Shown here in pieces: positions 54,228-62,457 of a stretch of DNA of 64,000 nt; the first letter of the stretch is position 1; each line of letters begins with the position of its first letter. The DNA comes from Chthoniobacterales bacterium (GTDB lineage Bacteria > Verrucomicrobiota > Verrucomicrobiia > Chthoniobacterales > UBA10450). Under the pieces are notes generated by a model. It worked only from the letters and a program-made list of their open reading frames with translations. It had not been told where the DNA came from and did no database searches. Where the stretch lies: positions 1-64,000 of the forward strand of contig JAICUQ010000003.1 of NCBI GenBank assembly GCA_025935755.1. Reading direction: 5' to 3'. A program made the position numbers and the translations under genes.

Positions 54228-54980
54228 ATGACAACTGCTGTAAAACACCTGGCAGATAAAGCCGCCATCATAAGCGGCGGCTCTGGTGGAATTGGACGCG
54301 CGGTAGCGAAAAGATTGGCGAGCGACGGATTTGCGATTGCCGTGCATTATTCCGGCAATTCTGCCAGGGCTGAAACACTCGTGGCCGGGATCGAGAACGC
54401 CGGTGGACAGGCAATCGCAGTGCAAGCAGATGTGACCAAGGCTGAGGCTGTAGAGAATCTTTTCAAGCGGACGCTCGAAGCTTTTGGCAAGATCAATGTA
54501 GTCGTGCACTCGGCGGGAATTATGCCTCTGTCTCCAATCGCCGACGCTGACGTCGAAACTTTCGACAAAGTGATGGCGACGAATTTGCGGGGAACTTTTC
54601 TGGTGCTGGCACAGGCGGCGAAGCACCTCCCTGCTGGCGGACGCATCATCGCGTTCTCAAGCAGCGTCATCGCGAAATCTTTTCCGAAATATGGTGCTTA
54701 CGTCGCATCAAAAGCGGGCGTGGAAGGCCTTGTTCGGGTTCTGGCCAATGAATTGCGTGGGCGAAACATAACCGTGAATGCCGTCGCGCCTGGCCCGATC
54801 CCGACGGAGTTGTTTCTCAAAGGAAAGACCGACGCACAGATTGAAGAATTCAGAAAGCTTCCTCCTCTGGAACGGCTTGGAACAGCGGAAGACATTGCCG
54901 GCGTGGTATCGTTCCTCGCCGGTCCTGACGGCGGTTGGGTGAACGCGCAGGTCCTGCGGGCTAATGGCGGCTTCGCCTGA
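54228..54980 (+). CDS. Short-chain dehydrogenase/reductase
   Basis: The 250-aa Rossmann enzyme has the NAD(P) motif SGGSGGIGRAVAK, VHSAGIM and catalytic Ser-Tyr-Lys (SSSVIAK, YGAYVASK). Classical SDR; GIM, PEDIA and AEDIAGVVSFLAGPDGGW place it near 3-oxoacyl-ACP reductase/glucose-dehydrogenase-type enzymes. Substrate not predictable. Confidence 0.92.
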   Translation: MTTAVKHLADKAAIISGGSGGIGRAVAKRLASDGFAIAVHYSGNSARAETLVAGIENAGGQAIAVQADVTKAEAVENLFKRTLEAFGKINVVVHSAGIMPLSPIADADVETFDKVMATNLRGTFLVLAQAAKHLPAGGRIIAFSSSVIAKSFPKYGAYVASKAGVEGLVRVLANELRGRNITVNAVAPGPIPTELFLKGKTDAQIEEFRKLPPLERLGTAEDIAGVVSFLAGPDGGWVNAQVLRANGGFA

Positions 54981-55096
54981 GATCGAAAAGATCCGCCATG
55001 CCGTCTGCCGACGAACGGGGAACGGGACGTAGCCGAAATAACGCGACGCAGCCGTTTGCAATCGGCACCCGAAAATCTAGAATCGAAAATCTCATT

Positions 55097-55168
55097 GTTC
55101 CCGTAGTTCAACGGATAGAACGGAGGTTTCCTAAACCTTAGATGTGGGTTCGATTCCCGCCGGGAACG
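55097..55168 (+). tRNA. tRNA-Arg (CCT)
   Basis: Acceptor GTTCCCG/CGGGAAC, D-arm AGTTCAACGGATAGAAC, anticodon arm with loop TTCCTAA (anticodon CCT, one G-U pair in the stem), TΨC arm GTGGG-TTCGATT-CCCGC. CCA is not encoded. Its 3' end is repeated twice downstream. Confidence 0.93.
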
Positions 55169-55205
55169 GTTCTGTGATCACGTGAGTGTTGGATAACTTG
55201 GGTAC
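55153..55205. repeat. tRNA-Arg 3'-end repeat, unit 1
   Basis: The 53-bp unit starts in the tRNA TΨC arm (ATTCCCGCCGGGAACG) and runs to GGATAACTTGGGTAC. Confidence 0.9.
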
Positions 55206-55294
55206 GTGCCTTCACTCGGGCTCCGATTGATTCGCTTTCTCCCGAAAGCTCACCCTACGGGCTTCGTCTATGTCGCTCGACTCCCGTCGGCTCC

Positions 55295-55347
55295 ATTCCC
55301 GCCGGGAACGGTTCTGTGATCACGTGAGTCTTGGATAACTTGGGTAC
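55295..55347. repeat. tRNA-Arg 3'-end repeat, unit 2
   Basis: Same 53 bp as unit 1 with one mismatch. Other segments between units also recur (CTACGGGCTTCGTCT..., GGCTCCATT at about 55253, 55420 and 55482), so 55169-55626 is a degenerate tandem array. No gene is supportable here. Confidence 0.9.
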
Positions 55348-55587
55348 TGCTTTCGCTTGGGCTTCGATTGATTGACTCGAACTTCCCAGTTCTCGGTCTG
55401 CGACCTCCGCTTTGCTGCGTCTATGTCGCACCGCTTCCCGCGGGCTCCATTCGCTCACTCCCGTTCGCTCACCCCTACGGGCTTCGTCTCTGTCGCTCGG
55501 CTCCCGTGGGCTCCATTGATTGATTCGCGACCCCGCTCATCACGCTCTCGCGCTTCCCGTCTATCCGCCCCGGCTCCCGCCGGACGT

Positions 55588-55603
55588 ATTCCCGCCGGGA
55601 ACG
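55588..55603. repeat. tRNA-Arg 3'-end repeat, unit 3 (core only)
   Basis: The 16-bp core ATTCCCGCCGGGAACG is present exactly, with no further similarity downstream. Confidence 0.8.
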
Positions 55604-55626
55604 TAAGTTTTACTGATTGTTGAAGA

Positions 55627-56745
55627 CTATTTGCGGCGCGGTCCGATTTTTATTTCCGTTTGTGCGCTCACCTTCTTCAAGCCCGCGATAAGCTCCGCAA
55701 CTTGTTTCTCCAGTTGCTCGACTTTGCGATGTTCTTTCAGAAATTCGTTAAGCAACATGGCGTTTACTTGATCGTAGCGGACGCTGTACGGCTTTCCTTC
55801 TTTGTCGCGCACAATCAGGTCAGGATTCACCTTTTCCACCTCCTCGGCGATCAAGCCCAGTTGCTGAATGCCTGTCGAATCGATCTCCTTGTTATAGCGG
55901 AAGGTAACCGGTGTAAGTGCAAAGAGCGCCTCGCTCGCCTCGCCCATGGGTTTGATTTGGTTTTTGTAGCGGGCCGAGGAAGTCATCGTTCCGAGTCTTC
56001 CGTCTGAATTGACGAAGACTCCAACACCACTGGCAGAAGTCGAGCCGAATATATTTCCGATATAGCAGCTGTCGTCCACGTTTGCACCGGACACGCCCGC
56101 GCCGATGCAGATAACGTTACTGGCCGTGGTGACATTTCCGCCTGCTCCGGCGCCCAAGGCGGTGTTGTCATTGCCAGTGCTGTCGCGGAGCGCGGTAAAA
56201 CCGTTGGCCGTGTTGCGGCTGCCGGTGGTGCTTTCGAGCGCTGCAGCGCCAGTAGCAGTGTTGGCTTCGCCGTCGGTCTGGCTTGCGAGCGCGCTTTCAC
56301 CAATGGCCGTGCTCCCCCCGCGTCCGGTTTGGCTTGCGAGCGCTTGATAACCGACAGCGGTGCTGCCCCCGCCGAAGGTGTTGCTGGAGAGCGCGCCAAC
56401 ACCTACGGCTGTGTTGGTAGGCCCCGTGGTGTTGAGCAAAAGCGCGGCAGCGCCGACGGCCGTATTGGAATCCCCCTTGTTGAGAAGCAACGCTACCGCG
56501 CCGAGAGCGGTGTTGAAGCTGCCACTGGTATTGAAAAAGAGAGAGCGCCAACCGACGCCCGTGTTTCCAGCACCGGTGGTGAGGGAATTGAGCGCACCGC
56601 ATCCTTCCGCCGTCGTAAACCCGGGATAGCATCCGTCCGGCGCGGGAACAACTGCGAGTGCTGCGGGCGAAAGCCCAAAGTACGCAAACAGAAGAGCGGC
56701 GAGCAATACTGGAGTTGCTTTTTGGATCTGAATGAATGGATTCAT
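55627..56745 (-). CDS. Secreted YadA-head-like protein with S74 chaperone domain, second copy
   Basis: The 372-aa product, started at 56745 for its signal peptide (MNPFIQIQKATPVLLAALLF), has head-like repeats (about 50-225: NTALGAVALLLN, NTAVGAAAL, GGSTAIGESALASQT) and a C-terminal S74 domain from about 255 (TSSARYKNQIKPMGEASEAL, LTPVTFRYNKEIDSTG, QLGLIAEEVEKVNPDL) with a coiled-coil tail. It is paralogous to 3452-4864 but has a different upstream leader (family 2). Confidence 0.88.
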   Translation of the reverse strand: MNPFIQIQKATPVLLAALLFAYFGLSPAALAVVPAPDGCYPGFTTAEGCGALNSLTTGAGNTGVGWRSLFFNTSGSFNTALGAVALLLNKGDSNTAVGAAALLLNTTGPTNTAVGVGALSSNTFGGGSTAVGYQALASQTGRGGSTAIGESALASQTDGEANTATGAAALESTTGSRNTANGFTALRDSTGNDNTALGAGAGGNVTTASNVICIGAGVSGANVDDSCYIGNIFGSTSASGVGVFVNSDGRLGTMTSSARYKNQIKPMGEASEALFALTPVTFRYNKEIDSTGIQQLGLIAEEVEKVNPDLIVRDKEGKPYSVRYDQVNAMLLNEFLKEHRKVEQLEKQVAELIAGLKKVSAQTEIKIGPRRK

Positions 56746-56890
56746 GTGCTTCCTTTCTTTCCCCGCCAACGTTGGTTCTGTTGGTCGCGGGTCCGGAGAG
56801 GCAAAGAACCTGGCGGGGAAAGGTCCTCCGCCCTGATTCAGATCCGCTTTAGCGACGCCGAGTTTGGAAAAATCTCGCCAACCGGTCAAC
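56746..56890 (-). promoter_or_regulatory. Shared leader, family 2, copy E
   Basis: On the minus strand: TTGACCGG, AAACTCGGCGTCGCTAAAG, GGAGGACCTTTCC, CCAGGTTCT and CCGGACCCGC before the start codon. The same blocks in the same order occur at 58641-58790 upstream of the NHL propeller gene. It resembles a structured UTR more than a simple promoter. Confidence 0.55.
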
Positions 56891-56972
56891 GCAAATCGGA
56901 GTTCGACCAGTGGAAGATCGTTGTCCCAATTTTTGTCGCGACGAACTAATCGGTGCTACGGTGAGCACACTT

Positions 56973-57575
56973 ATGGATCGCGTCATCAACATCTGGTCCG
57001 ACGTTATCTGACCGTTTTGTTATCTCGGCTCGGTCTGGGCCGAAGCGGCGGCGAAACAGCTCAAGGCTGGTCTGCGTTGGCTTCCATTTGAAATTCATCC
57101 TGAGACGCCGCCCGAAGGAGCACCGAAACCCTTTCCACCCGAGGAGTGGCGTAACGTTCGGGCGCGGCTTGAACGTCTGGCTGCTGAAGTGGAACTTCCG
57201 ATTGATCCACCGAAGCGTAACGTGAACTCGCGGCTCGCGCTCGAGACGGCCGAACTGGTGCGCGCGAAAAAGGGCGATCACGCAGCCGGCGTGTTTCATC
57301 ACGAGGTTTCGCGTGCTTTCTTCACCAGGCATGCGGACATCTCAAAAACCAAGATCATTATGCCGATCGCTCAAAGCTTCGGCATCGCAGCTCCCGAGGT
57401 AGAAGCCGCCTGGAACGAGCATCGCTTTTCTCCCGCCGTTGATATGTTTATGGAACAGGGCTACATGGCCGGCGTCACAGGCGTCCCGGCGATGGCGTGG
57501 CCGAATGCGCGCGCGATCATTGGGATGATGCCGGCAGCTGATCTCGTGCGTCTACTTCGAAGCGAGACACCCTGA
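56973..57575 (+). CDS. DsbA/FrnE-family oxidoreductase, candidate selenoprotein (in-frame TGA)
   Basis: The 200-aa product reads MDRVINIWSDVI-U-PFCYLGS, where U is a TGA at 57009-57011 (residue 13). In DsbA/FrnE proteins this position is the reactive Cys of a CPWC/CPFC motif. The frame then continues with LRWLPFEIHPETPPEG, helical DsbA insert and the cis-Pro GVTGVPAMAWP to a normal end. A SECIS-like hairpin starts 13 nt after the TGA. GGTGAG lies 7 bp before the ATG; an in-frame GTG is at 56961. Family members are thiol-disulfide oxidoreductases or isomerases, cytoplasmic here (no signal). The alternative is a nonsense-mutated gene. Confidence 0.8.
57025..57043 (+). promoter_or_regulatory. 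SECIS-like hairpin in the coding frame
   Basis: Seven base pairs (TCGGCTC with GGGCCGA, one U-G) close a GGUCU loop at 57032-57036. Twenty bases separate the TGA from the loop G; the E. coli fdhF SECIS has the same GGUCU loop about 18 bases after its UGA. The loop is the SelB contact in bacteria. Confidence 0.75.
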
Positions 57576-57632
57576 GCCTAACGAGTAAAGGGTATTGCGC
57601 TGCTTCCCATCGGCCACGGGTTTGATCCCGCC

Positions 57633-58640
57633 TTATTTCGCCGCGTGAAGATGCGATTGTTTGGAGAGCAGCTTGAGATCGCTCGCCATAGATCCTGGCT
57701 CAATCGCCAAGTACTCGGGACCGCTGTTTTCTTGTACGCCAATGTCCGAGGCGAAAACAGTCGGTTCGCCCCGGTGTGAAAATTTTAAAATATCGCCGCT
57801 GGCAGATGGAGGCATCTCGCTTACGAAGAGTTTCCCTGCGCCGTCGAAGATCAGGTCGCGCGGATTAGGCAGGCCCGACACAAAAGTTCTTTTAAGCCCC
57901 TTCGCAGTAAACTTAAGAATTGCGTCGGCCGTGTTGGGGTACATCGCAGTAGATACAAAAAGATTTCCCGAAGGATCAAAGGCCAGTCCGAAAGGGCCAG
58001 TCTCGGGTTTGGCGAAAGCTTCCGGCCCCACGAATACAGTTCGTTCGCCGCCCGGGCTAAATTTGTAAATCGTTTGCCCCGTGACATCGGCGGCAAAGAG
58101 GTTACCGGCTCGATCAAACGCGAGATCGAACCCGTGACCGGGAACAAATCCGAACGATCCGCGCCCACCGTTCGGCGTAATTTTGAAAATGATGGAAACA
58201 TCGTTAGACGGTGAAATCGCCATCACATACACGTTCTCCAAGCAGTCGATCGCCAGGCCTTCAGCAAAAAAGGAATCTGGTATCGTCGCGAAGGTACTCT
58301 GCCTGCCGTCCGGCATGATTTTCACAATCGTGGGATGACACCAGGAATTTTCCTCGCAGAAATTTGTCGCCACAAAAAGGTTGCCGACGTTGTCAAAAGC
58401 CAACCCGCGAGGTTGATTAAGGCCGTACGCTAACATGGTTTGCGTCCCGTCGGGAGCATACTGGTAGATGGCTCCGGCCCCGTTTCCGGGCCCGCCATTA
58501 ATCGAAGCGAATAGATCACCCGGCGCGCCGTTAACAGTGCCCCCCGAGATTGCCGTAATCAAAACTGCGAACGCACTCGAAACAACTATCCCTGGCAGCC
58601 CGACGTTTTTTGCCCTTCTCATGTTTTTCACTGAATTCAT
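57633..58640 (-). CDS. Secreted NHL/SMP-30-like beta-propeller protein
   Basis: The 335-aa product, started at 58640, has a signal peptide and about six propeller blades with repeated LAFDxxGNLFVA and KFxPxGxRTVF motifs. NHL-type propellers bind protein or carbohydrate partners; SMP-30-like enzymes need acidic metal ligands that I cannot confirm here. A plausible envelope protein, controlled via the family 2 leader. Confidence 0.85.
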   Translation of the reverse strand: MNSVKNMRRAKNVGLPGIVVSSAFAVLITAISGGTVNGAPGDLFASINGGPGNGAGAIYQYAPDGTQTMLAYGLNQPRGLAFDNVGNLFVATNFCEENSWCHPTIVKIMPDGRQSTFATIPDSFFAEGLAIDCLENVYVMAISPSNDVSIIFKITPNGGRGSFGFVPGHGFDLAFDRAGNLFAADVTGQTIYKFSPGGERTVFVGPEAFAKPETGPFGLAFDPSGNLFVSTAMYPNTADAILKFTAKGLKRTFVSGLPNPRDLIFDGAGKLFVSEMPPSASGDILKFSHRGEPTVFASDIGVQENSGPEYLAIEPGSMASDLKLLSKQSHLHAAK

Positions 58641-58790
58641 CGTTCTCCTGTTTCCCCACGTCACTGGATTTCACAAATGCGGGTCCGGGTAAGACGAGAA
58701 CCTGGCAGTGAGAAAGGTCCTCCATCTGATCCAAAGCCGTTTAACAACGCCGAGTTTGAGAATATTGAGTGAATCGGTCAATGCAATTCA
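58641..58790 (-). promoter_or_regulatory. Shared leader, family 2, copy F
   Basis: On the minus strand: TTGACCGA, AAACTCGGCGTTGTTAAACG, GGAGGACCTTTC, CCAGGTTCT and CCGGACCCGC, then AGGAGAACG and ATG. It matches copy E block for block; the Shine-Dalgarno AGGAG is clear. Confidence 0.55.
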
Positions 58791-58864
58791 CGCAGTTCAT
58801 TGTTGCCTTAGGGCGACAAACCGGTGAGACAGGCGGCTTCCTTGTCGCTCTTCGATGAATGGCT

Positions 58865-59122
58865 TCAACTAAACACAGCGCGCTGAGGTCCTTTGATTGC
58901 CGGTGCAGCTTCCTCATCCGGCTGCCTATCGAAGATGGCGCACATTCCCTTGTGATAAAATCTCAGGCGAAAGCCATATTTTGCCGCAAACGCCGCGATC
59001 CTGACTTCTCGATACGGCGCGTCCAATGGCCATAAACGTTGCAGTTCATCCTCGTAAATAGCGCAATGGGACCAGAGCCCGTGTTGCAATTCGTCCTCGA
59101 TACGGTTTGCCAGGGTTTTCAC
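58865..59122 (-). CDS. Small conserved hypothetical protein
   Basis: The 85-aa soluble product has MKTLANRIEDELQHGLWSHC, LQRLWPLDA and KYGFRLRFYHKGMCAIF. I believe similar proteins occur in soil Verrucomicrobia and Acidobacteria, but function is unknown. The Cys/His content is modest and no motif is evident. Confidence 0.65.
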   Translation of the reverse strand: MKTLANRIEDELQHGLWSHCAIYEDELQRLWPLDAPYREVRIAAFAAKYGFRLRFYHKGMCAIFDRQPDEEAAPAIKGPQRAVFS

Positions 59123-59138
59123 TTGCTCCTGCGCACGC

Positions 59139-59253
59139 CAGCGACTGCGACGGCCGGGAATTTGACGGGGACTTTAACCCAACCGGTGTTCAATGAATCA
59201 GCACGGTTAATCCACATACCGCCTCTCCGCCACCATCAGGGTCGCAGTCGCTG
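59139..59253. repeat. 13-bp inverted repeat in intergenic region
   Basis: CAGCGACTGCGAC and GTCGCAGTCGCTG are perfect inverted repeats 89 bp apart. The surrounding 59123-59413 holds no supportable gene. Confidence 0.5.
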
Positions 59254-59413
59254 CTCGTGCGACTAGGGCTGTTTTACGAAAAAACCGGAATTTGTCTATC
59301 AGGCAGGCGGTCTGATTTTTGATATCGGGCGATGCCTGACATTACCGTAAATTTAGGAACAAATGCGCAACCAAAATCTGCCGATTCATTGTACGCCCGT
59401 ATCGAACAAATCT

Positions 59414-59878
59414 TCAGCGATCCAACAGCCGCGAATCAAACCGATATTCGAGCGGCTCGCTGATTTTGATTTTCCTGAAATCCGGATGTCTCGGATTCAA
59501 CAAAAAGTTCATCTCGCTCGTACTCAGCACGCTGGGAACTGCCAGAGCAACGGATTTTCCCATGTCCGCCCATTCGTCGCCGATTTGCATGGTCTGAATA
59601 CCCGGCGGTTCCGCGTTCCAATGCGGCGGCAGATTTTTGACCGACAGGCGACTGGTTAGTTTGTCCTCCCACTCCAGTCGAAATGACAGATATCGCGCGT
59701 CGGGAATTAACGGCGTTAGATGAACGAGCAACTCCAATGCGGCAAGCGATTCGTGTTCGCTCACATAAACGATTGCGGTGCCTCGCGAGTTCCAGCGGCC
59801 ACCGTAGATGCGAGCGCCCTCTCCGGTAAATGCACTTTTAGCGCGCGCCCCGCGAACAATTCGCCACGCAGACGGCAT
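59414..59878 (-). CDS. RES-domain toxin
   Basis: The 154-aa product has the RES signatures WRIVRGARAKSAFTGEGARI, YGGRWNSRGTAIVYVSEH and ALELLVHL. Known RES toxins degrade NAD+ through an ADP-ribosyltransferase-like fold. It overlaps the antitoxin stop by one base (ATGA), the usual order antitoxin then toxin. Confidence 0.92.
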   Translation of the reverse strand: MPSAWRIVRGARAKSAFTGEGARIYGGRWNSRGTAIVYVSEHESLAALELLVHLTPLIPDARYLSFRLEWEDKLTSRLSVKNLPPHWNAEPPGIQTMQIGDEWADMGKSVALAVPSVLSTSEMNFLLNPRHPDFRKIKISEPLEYRFDSRLLDR

Positions 59879-60324
59879 CAGGTATACACACTGTATTCGA
59901 TACGGCCTAACAAGTTCTCGACCTCGCGCGCGCCGGTCTCAGTGCTTGCGTAGTCGAGCGGGGTTGCGCCTCCGAGCCCCGCCTGGGGATGTTTCAGCCA
60001 GGCTCGTGCTTTGGCGGCATCGCCGAAAACCGCCGTCGCCTGTCTGAGTAATCGTGAAAAACGAACTACTTTGTCCGACTCATCCGGAGAGAGGCGTCCC
60101 GCAACTTTGCGCCGCTGCAGGGTGGATCGTGAAATACACAGTTTTGCCGCGAGCTTCTCAAAAGGCAGGTCAAGAGTGTCTTGCAAAGTCTTCAGCTCAG
60201 AAAAGCGGAGGCCTTTCTGAATTTTCTGGATCAGCTCGGTGGGATGGCTGGGTTTTCCGGCTGCCGAATGTTTATCGAGAGTTGCCGTTTTCACCGGTGG
60301 GTGCGGATGATTCACTTGACACAC
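59878..60324 (-). CDS. Xre/MbcA/ParS-family antitoxin
   Basis: The 148-aa product has an N-terminal helix-turn-helix region (FEKLAAKLCISRSTLQRRKV) and a C-terminal DUF2384 domain (AKARAWLKHPQAGLGGATPLDYASTETG) that blocks the RES active site. A GTG start at 60324 lies within the palindromic operator; a GTG a few codons downstream is an alternative. It neutralises the RES toxin and should repress its own promoter. Confidence 0.9.
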   Translation of the reverse strand: MCQVNHPHPPVKTATLDKHSAAGKPSHPTELIQKIQKGLRFSELKTLQDTLDLPFEKLAAKLCISRSTLQRRKVAGRLSPDESDKVVRFSRLLRQATAVFGDAAKARAWLKHPQAGLGGATPLDYASTETGAREVENLLGRIEYSVYT

Positions 60325-60349
60325 AGTAATGTGTCAAATGGACATGTCA
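60316..60349 (-). promoter_or_regulatory. Operator/promoter of the RES-Xre operon
   Basis: TTGACACA-CAGTAA-TGTGTCAA is a perfect palindrome at 60316-60337, and a second GACATGTC palindrome lies at 60341-60348. On the minus strand TTGACA can act as -35 with TACTGT about 16 bp later. The overlap fits autorepression. Confidence 0.65.
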
Positions 60350-60385
60350 AAGCGAGCCAGGATTAGGACATGCGGTGCCCGGTTT

Positions 60386-60781
60386 TCAGGCTGCGATCTG
60401 GCCTAAAACGCTGCGGAGCTCGTGAAAATCCACCGGCTTCGCCAGATGAAAATCGAACCCGGCTTTTCTGCCGCGCTCGATGTCGTCACGCGCGGCAAAA
60501 CCGGATATTGCTACGGCTTTGACGACTCCTTTTCGTTTCGCTTCCACGATGACATCGTATCCGTTCCCGTCCGGCAACGCGATATCACACAGCACGACAT
60601 CGAACTTTTTGGCGTTGATCAAGTCCAGCGCGCCGCGGGCATCATCCGCCGTCGAAATGTCGTGGCCAAAGTGATTCAAAAGCCGGGATAACGCCTCAAG
60701 CGTGTCGCTATGATCCTCCACGACCAGAATCCGCAAACTCTTGCCTGCATTGTATTCCGCCCTTGACCGATCTTCACTCAT
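60386..60781 (-). CDS. Stand-alone response regulator receiver domain
   Basis: The 131-aa product has the REC fold: acidic pair VVEDHSD, phospho-acceptor Asp in VVLCDIALPDGNG, Ser in VAISGFA, Lys in HLAKPVDF. There is no output domain, as in CheY-like regulators or those paired with hybrid kinases. No histidine kinase lies nearby. Confidence 0.92.
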   Translation of the reverse strand: MSEDRSRAEYNAGKSLRILVVEDHSDTLEALSRLLNHFGHDISTADDARGALDLINAKKFDVVLCDIALPDGNGYDVIVEAKRKGVVKAVAISGFAARDDIERGRKAGFDFHLAKPVDFHELRSVLGQIAA

Positions 60782-60854
60782 CTGTTGGAACCCCCAAAAC
60801 CCCTATAATCGGATTTCGCCGCGCGTCCAGATGCATTCAGGCATTATCGCAATG

Positions 60855-62360
60855 TTATAGTTGAAAGAACGTTCGCAAACGGTTCAGGAAGTTGGCGGTA
60901 TACTGGCGTTCTGTTAACGCATGGTCGTCGCTGCCGCTCGCCTCTTTCAAGATGCCCTCAGTTTCCATTCGCCGTTGTGCAAGCAATTGACTCAACTGCT
61001 CCATGCAGCTTGGAGCGCTGCTTAGCACTTCAGCCATCACAGGTTTCCCAATCTCCATCACGTAACAATCGCCGTCTGCCCGCACCGTAGCGCTCCGCGG
61101 TTCGCCGGTAAGCAATGACATTTCGCCGAAACAGTCGCCCGCGCTTAACTTTGCGACTTGGATTTTCGATCCATTTTTTGACACCAAAACGTTGGCCGCG
61201 CCCCGCAGCATGACGAACATCGAATCGCCCGCGGCGCCTTCCTCAATCACTGGTTCCCCGCGACCGAAAAGTTTGAGACGCGCCTGGTTGACCATCTGAC
61301 TAAGTTGGTCTTCGGTGAGACAATCAAAGAGCGGTTCTCCGCGGAGAATCGAAAACGCTTCTGCCTGGTCTTCCTGCACACGTGTCGCTTTTTTGCGTTC
61401 AACGTGCAGCGTGCGAGTCGGAAGGGGGATGCTAATTCCTTGTCGCTTTAATTCATACCAGACGTTGGTTCGGATCGAGTCGTTAGTCTCATTGATCCGG
61501 GAATGATTGCCCATGAAGAATTTGATCTCGTAGGTCATGGCATAATCGGAAAAATCGACCAGATACACCCTTACAGGCGGATTGGGCAAAACGTTTTTGG
61601 CCTTTTGCGCAGCCCGCCCCAGTACATCTTTCACGCGGTTCGGCGGCACATTGTAATCGATACCGACGCGGACGCGCATGGCGTGCGTCTCGGTCGGATA
61701 ATGCAGGTTAACAATCTGGTGGCTCACCATCTCGTTATTTGGAATATCGAGATAGATTTGGTCGTTAGTGCAAAGCCGGGTAGAACGCCAGTTGATCTCA
61801 CGCACCTCGCCGTAGGTGTCGCCGACCTTTAACCAATCACCGACCTTATATGGCCTGTTGATTTGGATCGATATGCCACCAATGATCCCGGCAAAGAGAT
61901 TCTGTCCTGCGAAGCCCAGGATGATCGCAACGAGGCCGGAGCCCGCCAGCAGTCCTTTCAATTGGGTCTCGGCGTGATAGCCGTAACTCAAAATCAACAA
62001 TAGAACGATCAGGAAGATAAAGCCGCCGACCACCTCGCGCAGAAAATTCGGGATCGGCGTCTGGCGTTTCTTCTCAAAGTAAAAATCCCAAACGTAACGA
62101 TTTACCAGAGCCACAACGAGTGCAGTGCTCAACAGGATCGCTGCTGCTCCTATGTGATAGCGCCATGGGGCATCGACGCCGTAAACCGCAATCGCGGCAT
62201 AGAAGGCTATGATCAGACAGAAAAGGCGAAAAACGACACCGAGCTGAACACCGGCACGGCGTTTCAGGAATCGTCCAATTCCCACAGCGACAAAAAACGT
62301 CACGATAAAGACCGCTACCGTGATCGCACCGCGCTGCGCTTCGGAGACCGCATCCAACAT
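60855..62360 (-). CDS. MscS-type channel with cyclic-nucleotide-binding domain
   Basis: The 501-aa product has four or five TM helices, then the MscS core (about 135-280: GSGLVAIILGFAGQNLFAGI, INRPYKVGDWLKVGD, RSTRLCTNDQIYLDIPNNEM). A C-terminal cNMP domain (about 345-465) has GRGEPVIEEGAAGDSMFVML and the phosphate cassette FGEMSLLTGEPRSATVRAD. It likely gates ion flow on cAMP or cGMP. The cyclase at 40276 is a possible source of the ligand. Confidence 0.93.
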   Translation of the reverse strand: MLDAVSEAQRGAITVAVFIVTFFVAVGIGRFLKRRAGVQLGVVFRLFCLIIAFYAAIAVYGVDAPWRYHIGAAAILLSTALVVALVNRYVWDFYFEKKRQTPIPNFLREVVGGFIFLIVLLLILSYGYHAETQLKGLLAGSGLVAIILGFAGQNLFAGIIGGISIQINRPYKVGDWLKVGDTYGEVREINWRSTRLCTNDQIYLDIPNNEMVSHQIVNLHYPTETHAMRVRVGIDYNVPPNRVKDVLGRAAQKAKNVLPNPPVRVYLVDFSDYAMTYEIKFFMGNHSRINETNDSIRTNVWYELKRQGISIPLPTRTLHVERKKATRVQEDQAEAFSILRGEPLFDCLTEDQLSQMVNQARLKLFGRGEPVIEEGAAGDSMFVMLRGAANVLVSKNGSKIQVAKLSAGDCFGEMSLLTGEPRSATVRADGDCYVMEIGKPVMAEVLSSAPSCMEQLSQLLAQRRMETEGILKEASGSDDHALTERQYTANFLNRLRTFFQL

Positions 62361-62457
62361 CGGGCCAATAGTATACCAGAACCAGACCGCCGGAATAGCT
62401 TTTCTGCTTTAACTCAAAGGCAATCGCCCCATGGCCCGGTTGCGGGCTGTCACAGGC

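Noticed and set aside
57189-57575. A free-standing 128-aa protein
   Set aside because: The open frame extends upstream to the TGA at 57009 and beyond with conserved DsbA residues; the internal ATG at 57189 is not a natural domain start.
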